Shown: piece by piece, positions 42,709 through 50,484 of the stretch
Layout of the letters: each line of letters begins with the position of its first letter
Numbering within the stretch: position 1 is the first letter of the stretch
NCBI RefSeq assembly: GCF_036013745.1
Contig: NZ_CP107880.1
Coordinates: forward strand, 1,612,001-1,676,000
DNA length: 64,000 bases
Direction: 5' to 3'
Source of the DNA: Streptomyces sp. NBC_00483
GTDB taxonomy: Bacteria > Actinomycetota > Actinomycetes > Streptomycetales > Streptomycetaceae
Translations under genes and position numbers: made by a program
Notes under the pieces: generated by a model
What the model saw: only the letters and a program-made list of their open reading frames with translations
Told to the model about the DNA's origin: nothing
Databases searched by the model: none

Positions 42709-43892
42709 CCACCACCCAGCCGCTCACGGGCGTCACCGTCCTCGACTTCACGCAGGTCTTCATGGGCCCGTCGGCGACCCAGCTCCTCGGCGACTACGGC
42801 GCCGACGTCATCAAGGTCGAGCGTCCGGGGACCGGCGACATCTCCCGGACCTCGATCCCCGACGAGGCCGGGCTCGACAACCCGATCTTCCTGTCGATCA
42901 ACCGGAACAAGCGCAGCATCGCCCTCGACACCCGCACCGAGGAGGGCCTCGCGGCGGTGCGCGAGCTCGCGCGCACGGCCGATGTCGTCGTCTCCAACTT
43001 CCGCGCGGGCGTCATGGAACGCCTCGGCCTCGGCTACGAGGATCTGAAGTCCCTGAATCCGCGCGTGATCTGGGCGTGCGGCACCGGCTTCGGCAGCTCG
43101 GGACCGTATGCGCACAAGGGCGGCCAGGACGCCGTCGCGCAGGCCTACAGCGGGGTGATGTGGCGCAGGCCCGCCGACGACGACCCGGTCGGCCTGTACG
43201 CCACCACGCTGTGCGACTACACGACGGGCATGCACCTGCTCCAGGGCATCCTGCTCGCGCTGCTGCACCGCGACCGCACGGGAGAGGGGCAGCGGGTCGA
43301 GGTGTCGATGTACGACTCGATGCTGCACATGCAGATGCAGGAGGCCTGCCAGCAGCTCAACAGGGGCTCCGAGATCAACTGGGCGGCGATGCCGCTGACC
43401 GGCGTCTTCCCGACCACGGACGGCGCTGTCATCTTCGTCGGCGGCTTCCGGGACAACGCGCTGCATCACATCAGCATCGCCCTGGAACTGGACGAGGATC
43501 TTTCGCTCCGTCCCGAACTCGCCACGCTGGACCAGCAGTTCGCGGCACGGCCCGAACTCCAGGAGATCTTCCGCACGGCCGTCGCGGGACGCTCCACCGA
43601 GTACTGGGTCAAGCGCCTGGAGGAGCAGGACATCCTGTGCGCCCCGGTGCGCAGCCTCGCCGACGCGCTCGACGACGAGCAGACCGCCGTCAACGAGATG
43701 ATCGTCGAGATGCGGCACCCGGTGGCCGGCACGGTCCGCGCGCTCAACGCGCCGATCAAGCTCTCGGCGGCCGAGGCGACGGTGCGGCGGGTGCCGCCCC
43801 GGCTCGGGGAGCACGGGGACGAGATCCTGGAATCCCTCGGGTACGACGCCGAGCGGATCGCCCTGCTCCGCGAGAAGGGGGTCCTGCGATGA
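42705..43892 (+). CDS. CaiB/BaiF-family (class III) CoA-transferase
   Basis: The 395-residue protein has the family III CoA-transferase pattern: TVLDFTQVFMGPSATQLLGD, YGADVIKVERPGTGD (its Asp/Glu region includes the catalytic aspartate of the family), NRNKRSIALDTRTEEG and GTGFGSSGPYAHKGGQDAVA. It moves CoA from an acyl-CoA donor to a free acid, activating the substrate without ATP. GGAGG lies 8 bp before the ATG. It overlaps both neighbours by four bases. Confidence 0.92.
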   Translation: MTTTQPLTGVTVLDFTQVFMGPSATQLLGDYGADVIKVERPGTGDISRTSIPDEAGLDNPIFLSINRNKRSIALDTRTEEGLAAVRELARTADVVVSNFRAGVMERLGLGYEDLKSLNPRVIWACGTGFGSSGPYAHKGGQDAVAQAYSGVMWRRPADDDPVGLYATTLCDYTTGMHLLQGILLALLHRDRTGEGQRVEVSMYDSMLHMQMQEACQQLNRGSEINWAAMPLTGVFPTTDGAVIFVGGFRDNALHHISIALELDEDLSLRPELATLDQQFAARPELQEIFRTAVAGRSTEYWVKRLEEQDILCAPVRSLADALDDEQTAVNEMIVEMRHPVAGTVRALNAPIKLSAAEATVRRVPPRLGEHGDEILESLGYDAERIALLREKGVLR

Positions 43893-44707
43893 GCGCAACC
43901 CCGGCCGAGGCGCCCCCGGTCGACGAGATCCGCTTCGAGCGGGACCGTGACGGCCATCTCGCCCGCGTCACCATCGACCGCCCCGCCGTCCTCAACGCCC
44001 TTGACGGCAAGGCGACTTCCCGACTGAACGACATCTGGTCCGAGATCGAGTCCGATCGCGCCATCCGCGCCGTGGTCGTCACCGGAAGCGGTCCCCGCGC
44101 CTTCTGCACGGGCGCCGACATGTCCGCCGACGCGGCCCCGAAGACGGGCCTCGAATACTGGGCCGACCTCGACCCGAACGGCTTCGGCGGCCTCGGCCTG
44201 CGCACCACGCTCGACGTCCCCGTCATCGCCCGCGTCAACGGCTACGCGCTCGGCGGCGGCATGGAGATGGTCCTCGGATGCGACATCGTCATCGCGGCCG
44301 AGCACGCCCAATTCGGCCTCACCGAACCCCGCGTGGGCCGCATCCCGCTCGACGGCGGCGTGTTCCAGCTCCTGCACCGGCTGCCGCACACCCAGGCGAT
44401 GGGCCTGCTGCTGACCGGACGGCGCGCGCCGGCGGCCGAGCTGCATCGGATGGGCCTGGTCAACGAGGTTGCTCCGGACGGCGAGTTGGACGCGACGGTC
44501 GAGCGGTGGGTGGACGACGTACTCGCCTGCGCGCCCACGTCCCTGCGCGCCATCAAGCAGATGGTGCAGCGCGCGGGCCATCTGCCGCCCGGCGAGGCCC
44601 ACGCGATGCGGCTGCCCGCGCTCACCGCCGCCCTCGACAGCGAGGACGGCGAGGAAGGTGTGCGCGCCTTCCGCGAGAAGCGCAGGCCGCAGTGGCCGGG
44701 CCGCTGA
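43889..44707 (+). CDS. Enoyl-CoA hydratase/isomerase (crotonase) family protein
   Basis: The 272-residue protein is a crotonase: TIDRPAVLNALDGKATSRL, the oxyanion-hole region RAFCTGADMSAD, and VNGYALGGGMEMVLGCDIVI with the second oxyanion glycine. Glu in QFGLTEPRVGRIPLDGG occupies one of the usual catalytic positions. It probably hydrates or isomerises the CoA ester made by the preceding transferase. The start overlaps the CoA-transferase stop (ATGA). Confidence 0.9.
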   Translation: MSATPAEAPPVDEIRFERDRDGHLARVTIDRPAVLNALDGKATSRLNDIWSEIESDRAIRAVVVTGSGPRAFCTGADMSADAAPKTGLEYWADLDPNGFGGLGLRTTLDVPVIARVNGYALGGGMEMVLGCDIVIAAEHAQFGLTEPRVGRIPLDGGVFQLLHRLPHTQAMGLLLTGRRAPAAELHRMGLVNEVAPDGELDATVERWVDDVLACAPTSLRAIKQMVQRAGHLPPGEAHAMRLPALTAALDSEDGEEGVRAFREKRRPQWPGR

Positions 44708-44739
44708 CACACCCTTCCGTACGACAAGGAGCGCTCGAC

Positions 44740-45651
44740 ATGACACATCACCTCGCGCCCGGTGTCTGGGGCGTGGTGGCCACCCCGTTCACGGGCCCTT
44801 CGCTCGACGTCGACGAGGCCTCGCTGGCCCGTCTCGTGCGCCACTACGCGGGCATCGGCACGAGCGGCCTCACCGTGCTCGGCGTCTTCGGCGAGGCGGC
44901 CCGGCTCGACGCCGCCGAACGCGGCCGGGTCCTCGACACCGTGGTCGCCGCGGTGGACCTGCCTCTCGTCGTCGGTGTCACCGCGCTGTCCACGGCACCC
45001 GCCGTGGAGGAGGCCGCGCAGATCCGCGCGGCGCTCGGCGACCGGCTCGCCGCGCTCATGGTGCAGGTCAACTCGCCGCGCCCGGACGTGGTCGGCGAGC
45101 ATCTTCAGGCCGTCCACAAGGCGACAGGCGCGCCGATCGTGGTGCAGGACTACCCGGTGAGCAGCGGCGTGCGGATCACGACGCCGGATCTCGTCACCGT
45201 CGTACGGGAGTTGCCGGCGGCGGCGGCCGTCAAGGCGGAGGCGCCGCCCACGCCCGCCGCCGTGGCCGCGCTGACCGAGGCCCTCGACGTGCCGGTCTTC
45301 GGCGGCCTCGGCGGACTCGGCCTGCTCGACGAGCTCGCGGCGGGAGCGGCCGGCGCCATGACCGGATTCTCCTGCCCCGAGGGCCTGTTGGCCTGTGTCG
45401 AGGCGTATCGCGTCGGTGGCTACGAGACGGCTCGCGCGGCCTACGAGCCGTATCTTCCGCTCGTCAATTTCGAGGCGCAGGCGGGTATCGGCCTGGCCGT
45501 CCGCAAGGAGGCGATACGCCGCCGCGGCCTGATCGAGGGGTCCGGGGTGCGGCCGCCGGCGCCGACCATGCCGGTGGCGCTCCACGCACAGCTGGACCGG
45601 CATCTGACGGCCACACCAGGCGCGTTGCCCTCGGAGAAGGAGGCCCGCTGA
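44740..45651 (+). CDS. Dihydrodipicolinate synthase (DapA)-family lyase/aldolase
   Basis: The 303-residue protein is a DapA-family class I aldolase. It has GVWGVVATPFTGPSLDVDEA, GLTVLGVFGEAARLD (the GxxGE turn), the tyrosine region IVVQDYPVSSG and the Schiff-base lysine in AAAVKAEAPPTP. Family enzymes condense or cleave pyruvate-containing compounds. In this cluster a retro-aldol or hydratase-aldolase step after the crotonase reaction is a reasonable inference. AAGGAGC precedes the ATG at 44740. It is not the biosynthetic DapA, since no lysine genes are near. Confidence 0.85.
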   Translation: MTHHLAPGVWGVVATPFTGPSLDVDEASLARLVRHYAGIGTSGLTVLGVFGEAARLDAAERGRVLDTVVAAVDLPLVVGVTALSTAPAVEEAAQIRAALGDRLAALMVQVNSPRPDVVGEHLQAVHKATGAPIVVQDYPVSSGVRITTPDLVTVVRELPAAAAVKAEAPPTPAAVAALTEALDVPVFGGLGGLGLLDELAAGAAGAMTGFSCPEGLLACVEAYRVGGYETARAAYEPYLPLVNFEAQAGIGLAVRKEAIRRRGLIEGSGVRPPAPTMPVALHAQLDRHLTATPGALPSEKEAR

Positions 45652-45773
45652 TGGGGGTCGCAACGCGGGGGCCGAGCACGGCAGACACCGCGCGGACCGC
45701 CGGGCCCGGACACGACACACAACAACGCCCGCACCACGATCACCGTGCGGGCCGATTCACGGAGGTGCGCTGA
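45651..45773 (+). CDS. Possible 40-residue coupled peptide between lyase and SDR genes
   Basis: ATG 45651 overlaps the stop of the DapA-family gene (TGATG) and opens 40 codons (MGVATRGPSTADTARTAG ... RAGRFTEVR). It ends with TGA directly abutting the SDR start codon. The composition is His/Arg/Thr-rich and third-position GC (about three quarters by my count) is lower than in the neighbouring genes. It contains an 8-bp hairpin (GCCCGCAC / GTGCGGGC, 45727-45752). It may be only a leader that couples or attenuates translation. Confidence 0.3.
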   Translation: MGVATRGPSTADTARTAGPGHDTQQRPHHDHRAGRFTEVR

Positions 45774-46547
45774 ATGGACTTCGGAATCAAGGGGCGCGTC
45801 GCCCTCGTCGCCGCCTCCACCGGTGGCCTCGGCCGTGCCGTCGCCGAGGCGCTCGCCGCCGAGGGCGCCCGGGTCGTGGTGAGCGGGCGGCGCGGCGAAC
45901 AGGCGGCCGAGGTCGCCGCCGGACTGCCGGAGGCCGTCGGGGTCGCCGTGGATCTGCGGACGCCGGAGGGGCCACAGCAGCTCGTCGACGCGGCGCACGA
46001 GGCGTTCGGGGCACCGGACATCGTGGTGCTCAACGGACCGGGGCCGCCGCCCGGCGCCGCCGGGGACACGGACGGCGACGCGTATGCGGCCGCCTTCGAC
46101 ACCCTTTTCCTGGCCCAACAGCGGCTCGTCGAGCTGACGTTGCCCGCGATGCGCGCGAAGGGGTGGGGGCGGGTGCTCGCGGTCGGCTCCAGCGGGATCG
46201 CCGCGCCGCTGCCAGGACTCGCCGCGTCGAACGCGGGACGGGCTGCGCTCGCCGCCCACCTCAAGACCCTCGCGGCGGAGGTGGCGGCGGACGGTGTGAC
46301 GGTGAATCTGCTGCTGCCGGGGCGCATCGGCACCGCGCGGGTGGCGGAGCTGGACGCCGCCAAGGCCAAGCGGCTCGGGAACACCCCCGAGGAGGTCGCC
46401 GCGGAGTCGCGGGCCACGATCCCGGCGGGCCGCTACGGGGAACCTCACGAGTTCGGCGCCGCGGCCGCGTTCCTGTGCTCGGAGCCCGCCTCGTACGTCA
46501 CGGGGACGGCGCTGCGCGTCGACGGGGGCCTGGTGCGGAGCCTTTGA
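45774..46547 (+). CDS. SDR-family protein lacking the canonical YxxxK catalytic pair
   Basis: The 257-residue protein has the SDR Rossmann motif (ALVAASTGGLGRAVAEALAA) and the Ser position (VLAVGSSGIAAP), but the usual Tyr-x3-Lys is replaced by Asn-Ala-Gly-Arg in LAASNAGRAALAAHLKTLA. NNAG is also changed to LNGPG. A subgroup of FabG-like SDRs with SN-x2-R is common in actinobacteria; it may use another acid/base residue. Substrate and cofactor are uncertain. It ends the rightward catabolic operon; GGAGG precedes the ATG. Confidence 0.82.
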   Translation: MDFGIKGRVALVAASTGGLGRAVAEALAAEGARVVVSGRRGEQAAEVAAGLPEAVGVAVDLRTPEGPQQLVDAAHEAFGAPDIVVLNGPGPPPGAAGDTDGDAYAAAFDTLFLAQQRLVELTLPAMRAKGWGRVLAVGSSGIAAPLPGLAASNAGRAALAAHLKTLAAEVAADGVTVNLLLPGRIGTARVAELDAAKAKRLGNTPEEVAAESRATIPAGRYGEPHEFGAAAAFLCSEPASYVTGTALRVDGGLVRSL

Positions 46548-46559
46548 CGGTTGCTCAGC

Positions 46560-46958
46560 TCACCCGGACTGCGCCTCCCGCGCCGCTCGGATCGTGGCGC
46601 GGTGGGCGGAGTCCAGGTACTCGTCGATGCGGCTGATCCGGCCGTCCTCGATCCGTACGTACATGGCGGCGTGCAGCGTCACCGCGGCGCCGCCGGGCAA
46701 CGTGCCGTGCAGGACGTGTTGTTGGAGCACGCCGTCGTCGAGGCGGGCCCGGCGGACGATCTCGTAGCGCAGGTCGGTGACCGTGCGGTGCAGGCCGCGC
46801 AGCACCTTGAGGTTGTCCTCCACGGACTGTTCCACGAGGTCGTCGTTGTGCCAGATGACGGCGTGCGGCGCGTACAGCGAGCGGACGGTGTCGATGTCGC
46901 CGGCCTCGATGGCGGCGAAGAACCGGTCAATGAGCCGGTCGATGAGCCGGTCGTCCAT
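46560..46958 (-). CDS. NTF2-like / SnoaL-like protein
   Basis: The 132-residue protein has the alpha+beta cone fold signs: FFAAIEAGDIDTVRSLYAPH, AVIWHNDDLVEQSVEDNL, LDDGVLQQHVLHGTL and MYVRIEDGRISRIDEYLDS. Such proteins are enzymes (limonene epoxide hydrolase- or ketosteroid isomerase-like) or ligand-binding subunits. ATG 46958 has GAGGAG 5 bp upstream. It is the last gene of the leftward unit beginning at 49785, so it may process a product of the hydrolase and ligase. Confidence 0.8.
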   Translation of the reverse strand: MDDRLIDRLIDRFFAAIEAGDIDTVRSLYAPHAVIWHNDDLVEQSVEDNLKVLRGLHRTVTDLRYEIVRRARLDDGVLQQHVLHGTLPGGAAVTLHAAMYVRIEDGRISRIDEYLDSAHRATIRAAREAQSG

Positions 46959-47046
46959 GGGCACTCCTCTGGAGGGGATGTGGAGCGGTGAGCGACGGAT
47001 CGATGCGAGGGGTCAGTGGGCGGTGCGGACGGATCACGGCCATGGG

Positions 47047-48567
47047 TCAGTCGGCGGTGCCGCGGCCGCGCAGCTCGCGCTTGAGTACCTTGCCGGTCGT
47101 GGTGCGGGGCAGCTCGGCGGTGAACTCGACGCTGCGGGGGCACTTGAAGTGGGCCAGGTGTTCGCGGGTGAAGGCGATGACCGCCTCCGCCGTAGGTGTG
47201 CTGCCGGCTGCCGGTACGACGACGGCGTGCACGGCCTCGCCCCAGCGTGTGTCGGGGCGACCGACGACGGCTGCCTCCGCGACGTCGGGATGGCGTGCGA
47301 GGACCGCCTCGACCTCCGCGGGGTAGACGTTCTCCTCACCCGTGATGATCATGTCGGTGGCCCGGTCGAGGATGGTCAGATAGCGGTCGGCGTCGAGCCG
47401 GGCGATGTCCCCGGTGCGGTACCAGCCGCCGTCCGTGACGGCCTCGGCCGTGGTCTCCGGGGCATTCCAGTAGCCGCTGAAGAGGCAGTCGCCGCGGATC
47501 AGGAGTTCACCCGCCTCGCCGGCGGGCACCGGCCGCCCCTCCGGGTCGACGATCGCGACCTCCCAGCCGAAGGAGATCCGCCCCGCCGTGGCCAGGCGCG
47601 GGTTGTCCGGCTGGTGGTCCTCCGGCGCCAGCAGGCTGATCATGCTCTGGCTCTCGGTGTTGCCGTAGATCTGCCGGAACCGGCAGCCGAACGTGGCGAG
47701 CGCGGCCGCCAGTGACGTCGGGGTGATGGGCGCGGAACCGTAGGCGATCTCGACCAGGCTCGACAGGTCGGGGGCGCGGTCACGGCCGCGTACCTCGGCG
47801 ACGAGCATGTCGACGATGGACGGGCCCGCCGTGAAGAACTGGATGCGTTCGCGTTCGACCGTGTCGATCGCCGTCGTTGGGCGGAATGCCGTGGGGACTA
47901 TCAATGTGCCTGCGGTGAGCAGCACTTGGAGGGCCTGGCCGAGGCCGCCCAGGTGGAACAGCGGCATCAATTGCAGGTGGCGCGCGCCCGCGACCTGGTC
48001 GCCGACCTCCAGGGCGAAGGCGGCGACGCTGGTGATCAGTGCACCGTGACGCAGTGGAACCGCCTTGGGCCTGCCGGTGGTTCCGCTGCTGTGCACGAGG
48101 GCCATGACCGCCTCGCCGCGCAGCTGTTCAACGGGCCGGGCGGGAGCGGGGGCGTCCAGGGTGTCGCCGTCGAGCCATCCCTCGGGGAGCGGGCCGCCGC
48201 CGATGCGGACACGTATGGGGAGGTCGTGGGGCGAGGCGAACTCGGCGTCGGCGGCGACGGCCACCGGCTGGAGGAGGTCGAAGAGGTTCTTCAACTCGGC
48301 TGGCGAGAGACGCCAGTTGACCAGGGCGGGGATGGCGCCGACGCGCATCAGCGCGAAGGAGTGGACGAAGAAGTCCGCACTGTTGCGTGCGATCACCGCG
48401 ACCACGTCACCGGGCGCGACGCCCGCCCGCGCCCAGCCACCGGCCCGCCGTTCCACCGCGGCGAGCAGCTCGGCGTAGGTGAGACGGGTCCCCCGGTCGT
48501 CGATCAGTGCGGGAATGTCCGGGCGCGTGGTGGCCCGCCATTCCAGGACATGGATCCAGCTCTGCAT
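47047..48567 (-). CDS. Acyl-CoA ligase (class I adenylate-forming), copy A
   Basis: The 506-residue enzyme has the AMP-binding core: VMALVHSSGTTGRPKAVPLR (P-loop), FFTAGPSIVDML, IYGNTESQSM, GWYRTGDIARLDADRYL, DRATDMIITGEENVYPAEVE, and the catalytic Lys in TTTGKVLKREL. It activates a carboxylic acid with ATP then CoA. Its opening MQSWIHVLEWRATTRPD parallels MPAWQHVLDWRAAHDAD of the ligase at 50485-51987, so the two are paralogues. Its translation start follows a degenerate 20-bp tandem repeat. Confidence 0.92.
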   Translation of the reverse strand: MQSWIHVLEWRATTRPDIPALIDDRGTRLTYAELLAAVERRAGGWARAGVAPGDVVAVIARNSADFFVHSFALMRVGAIPALVNWRLSPAELKNLFDLLQPVAVAADAEFASPHDLPIRVRIGGGPLPEGWLDGDTLDAPAPARPVEQLRGEAVMALVHSSGTTGRPKAVPLRHGALITSVAAFALEVGDQVAGARHLQLMPLFHLGGLGQALQVLLTAGTLIVPTAFRPTTAIDTVERERIQFFTAGPSIVDMLVAEVRGRDRAPDLSSLVEIAYGSAPITPTSLAAALATFGCRFRQIYGNTESQSMISLLAPEDHQPDNPRLATAGRISFGWEVAIVDPEGRPVPAGEAGELLIRGDCLFSGYWNAPETTAEAVTDGGWYRTGDIARLDADRYLTILDRATDMIITGEENVYPAEVEAVLARHPDVAEAAVVGRPDTRWGEAVHAVVVPAAGSTPTAEAVIAFTREHLAHFKCPRSVEFTAELPRTTTGKVLKRELRGRGTAD

Positions 48568-48659
48568 CCGTGCGCCTCCATCCGTCGACGTGACTCTCCA
48601 CTCGTTTCCGTACGTCTCCAGCCGGCTACGTACGCCTCTCTCCCCGGCTCCGTACGTCT
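48568..48659 (-). repeat. Degenerate ~20-bp tandem repeat leading into ligase A
   Basis: Between the hydrolase stop (48667) and the ligase A start (48567), minus-strand units of 20-22 bp each contain AG(A/G)CGTACG followed by GAGCCGG- or GAAACG-like sequence (48638-48659, 48618-48637, 48598-48617, then the weaker 48578-48597). The last partial unit, AGGCGCACGG (48568-48577), contains the ribosome-binding AGG and abuts the ATG, as if the 5' leader had been duplicated stepwise. Confidence 0.6.
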
Positions 48660-48666
48660 GTTGGTG

Positions 48667-49785
48667 TCACGGCGTGCGTTCCGCCACCCAGTTCGCGATC
48701 AGGTCGGCGGCCAGGGACCGGGTGCCGTCCGGCTCCTGGAGGTAGTGGTCGGACTTGACGGTTTCGAGGCGCTTGTCCGGGGCGGCGAGATGGCGGAACA
48801 ACGCGTCCGCGTCGCTGTCGTACACGCAGGCGTCGGCCGTGGCGTGCACCACGAGGGACGGCACGGTGATCCGGGCCAGGTGCGGGGCGGCGATGCACTG
48901 CGAGGTGCGCAGGCTCCACATCGACAGCCAGGTGCGGAGCGTGGAGAGCGTTCCGATGCCGAACATGCCGTAGTTGGCGCGGGCGGGATCGCCCAGATAG
49001 CACCAGTTGGGGCGGCGGTCCGACGGCTCGATGGCCGGGTCGATCATCCGCAGGTCGGCCCAGGTGCGGTGGAGTTGGAAGAGCTGGTCGCGGGCGCGCG
49101 TGCCGCGCAGCGCGTCGAGCCGCTCGAGCACCCAGTCGGTGATCCGCTCGTTGCGGGCCCGCTGCGCCGCCCGGTAGCGCCGCTGGAAATCCGCGTCGTA
49201 CGGGGCCGGATTGCGCGGGCCGAAGGGGTCGAGGTCCGGATCGACGGAAAGTGCGTCGGTCTCGTCCGTGACCGACGGGTCCATCCAGTTCGTGAGCACC
49301 TCGGGACGCCCCGAGTGCGCCGCGAGGGCCACGAACAGGTCGCCGGCGTCGAGGTGTTGGATGGCGTCCACGGGACGGCCGCCCGCCGTGGGCAGCACAT
49401 TCGGCTCGACCGCCTGCGACTGGTAGGCGGCCATCAGGGAGCCGCCGCCGGAGTTGCCGAGCAGCACGACGCGCTCGACGCCCGCGACCTCCTTGAGCCA
49501 GCGCACCCCGACACCGATCTCCGCCAGCGCGTGGTCGAGGAGGAAGTACGGCTCGTTCCCGCGGAACCGGGTGTTCCAGCCGAGGAAGCCGTAGCCCCGC
49601 TCGGCGAGATACGACGCCAAGTAGTGCTCGGAGAAGTCCACGTTGTAGTGGGTGGCGATGAACGCCGTGGTCGGGCGGCGCCCCTCGGGGCGGTGGTAGA
49701 TGCCCTGGCAGGGATGGCCACCGGCCCCCGCCCGCCCCACCAGCGGCGATGCCAAGCCGACGAATTCCCTGGTGATGTCGTGCAC
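48667..49785 (-). CDS. Alpha/beta-hydrolase family protein
   Basis: The 372-residue protein has an alpha/beta hydrolase core: TTAFIATHYNVDFSEHYLAS, a nucleophile elbow VVLLGNSGGGSLMAAYQSQ near residue 115, and the acid/His part PSLVVHATADACVYDSDADA and VKSDHYLQEPDG. The elbow GNSGGG departs from the usual GxSxG by its first residue pair but keeps the serine. It may hydrolyse an ester or lactone to free the acid used by the ligases. GTG 49785 has GAGGAGG 7 bp upstream. Transcription starts from the shared operator region. Confidence 0.82.
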   Translation of the reverse strand: MHDITREFVGLASPLVGRAGAGGHPCQGIYHRPEGRRPTTAFIATHYNVDFSEHYLASYLAERGYGFLGWNTRFRGNEPYFLLDHALAEIGVGVRWLKEVAGVERVVLLGNSGGGSLMAAYQSQAVEPNVLPTAGGRPVDAIQHLDAGDLFVALAAHSGRPEVLTNWMDPSVTDETDALSVDPDLDPFGPRNPAPYDADFQRRYRAAQRARNERITDWVLERLDALRGTRARDQLFQLHRTWADLRMIDPAIEPSDRRPNWCYLGDPARANYGMFGIGTLSTLRTWLSMWSLRTSQCIAAPHLARITVPSLVVHATADACVYDSDADALFRHLAAPDKRLETVKSDHYLQEPDGTRSLAADLIANWVAERTP

Positions 49786-49846
49786 TGCGCTGCCTCCTCT
49801 GACGAGAACGGCTCCCGAACGCCTGATGCGTCGGCACCCTAGCGCA

Positions 49847-49874
49847 GTTCTGAATCTGAGTTTAGATTCAGAAC
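49847..49874. promoter_or_regulatory. Perfect 11-bp-arm palindromic operator between divergent genes
   Basis: GTTCTGAATCT (49847-49857) and AGATTCAGAAC (49864-49874) are exact reverse complements around GAGTTT. The site lies in the 123-bp gap between the leftward hydrolase and rightward VOC genes. Arm length and spacing are typical of TetR operators. The nearest TetR gene, 52076-52762, is in the same cluster, so it probably controls both directions from here. Confidence 0.85.
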
Positions 49875-49908
49875 AGGATTCACCGGTCGACGACAGGAGG
49901 TCCGGCAC

Positions 49909-50481
49909 ATGACATGGCGGAACCCGAAGTACGAGCTGGGCGGGGTCAACCATCTCGCCCTGGTGTGTGCGGACATGGAGCGCACGGTGGACTTCTACAC
50001 ACGGGTCCTCGGCATGCGCCTGATCAAGACGATCGAGTTCCCCGGCGGCGCCGGGCAGCACTTCTTCTTCGACATGGGCGGCGGCAACGCGCTGGCGTTC
50101 TTCTGGTTCGCCGACGCGCCCGACGCCGTGCCGGGCGTGAGCCGGCCGGTGACCGTGCCGGGCATCGGCGAGTGGATCTCGGCGGTCGGCACCATGAACC
50201 ACGTCGCGATCAACGTGCCCGAGGAGCGGTTCCTGGAGTACCGCGCCAAGCTCAAGGAGGACGGCGTCCGGGTCAGCCCGGTCATCGACCACGACGACAG
50301 CGAGGACGGATACGCCGAGAAGCTGCACGACGGCGTCTTCGTGCGGTCCTTCTACTTCCAGGACCCGGACGGCATCCTGCTCGAATTCGCCTGCTGGCGC
50401 CGGGAGATGGGCGAACCCGGCGATGTCGCCCACACCCCGCGGACCGCGGCCGACCGGGTCCCTCCGACTACGGCCGGCTGA
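49909..50481 (+). CDS. VOC-superfamily (glyoxalase/extradiol dioxygenase-like) protein
   Basis: The 190-residue protein has two beta-alpha-beta3 modules: GGVNHLALVCADMERTVDFY then TRVLGMRLI, and GTMNHVAINVPEERFLEYRA ending FYFQDPDGILLEFACW. Candidate metal ligands are His in GVNHLA, His in MNHVAI and Glu in LLEFAC, the arrangement of single-domain VOC metal enzymes. It could be a dioxygenase, epimerase or lyase. GGAGG lies upstream of the ATG. Ligase B follows immediately, with 3 bp between stop and GTG. Confidence 0.85.
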   Translation: MTWRNPKYELGGVNHLALVCADMERTVDFYTRVLGMRLIKTIEFPGGAGQHFFFDMGGGNALAFFWFADAPDAVPGVSRPVTVPGIGEWISAVGTMNHVAINVPEERFLEYRAKLKEDGVRVSPVIDHDDSEDGYAEKLHDGVFVRSFYFQDPDGILLEFACWRREMGEPGDVAHTPRTAADRVPPTTAG

Positions 50482-50484
50482 CCC

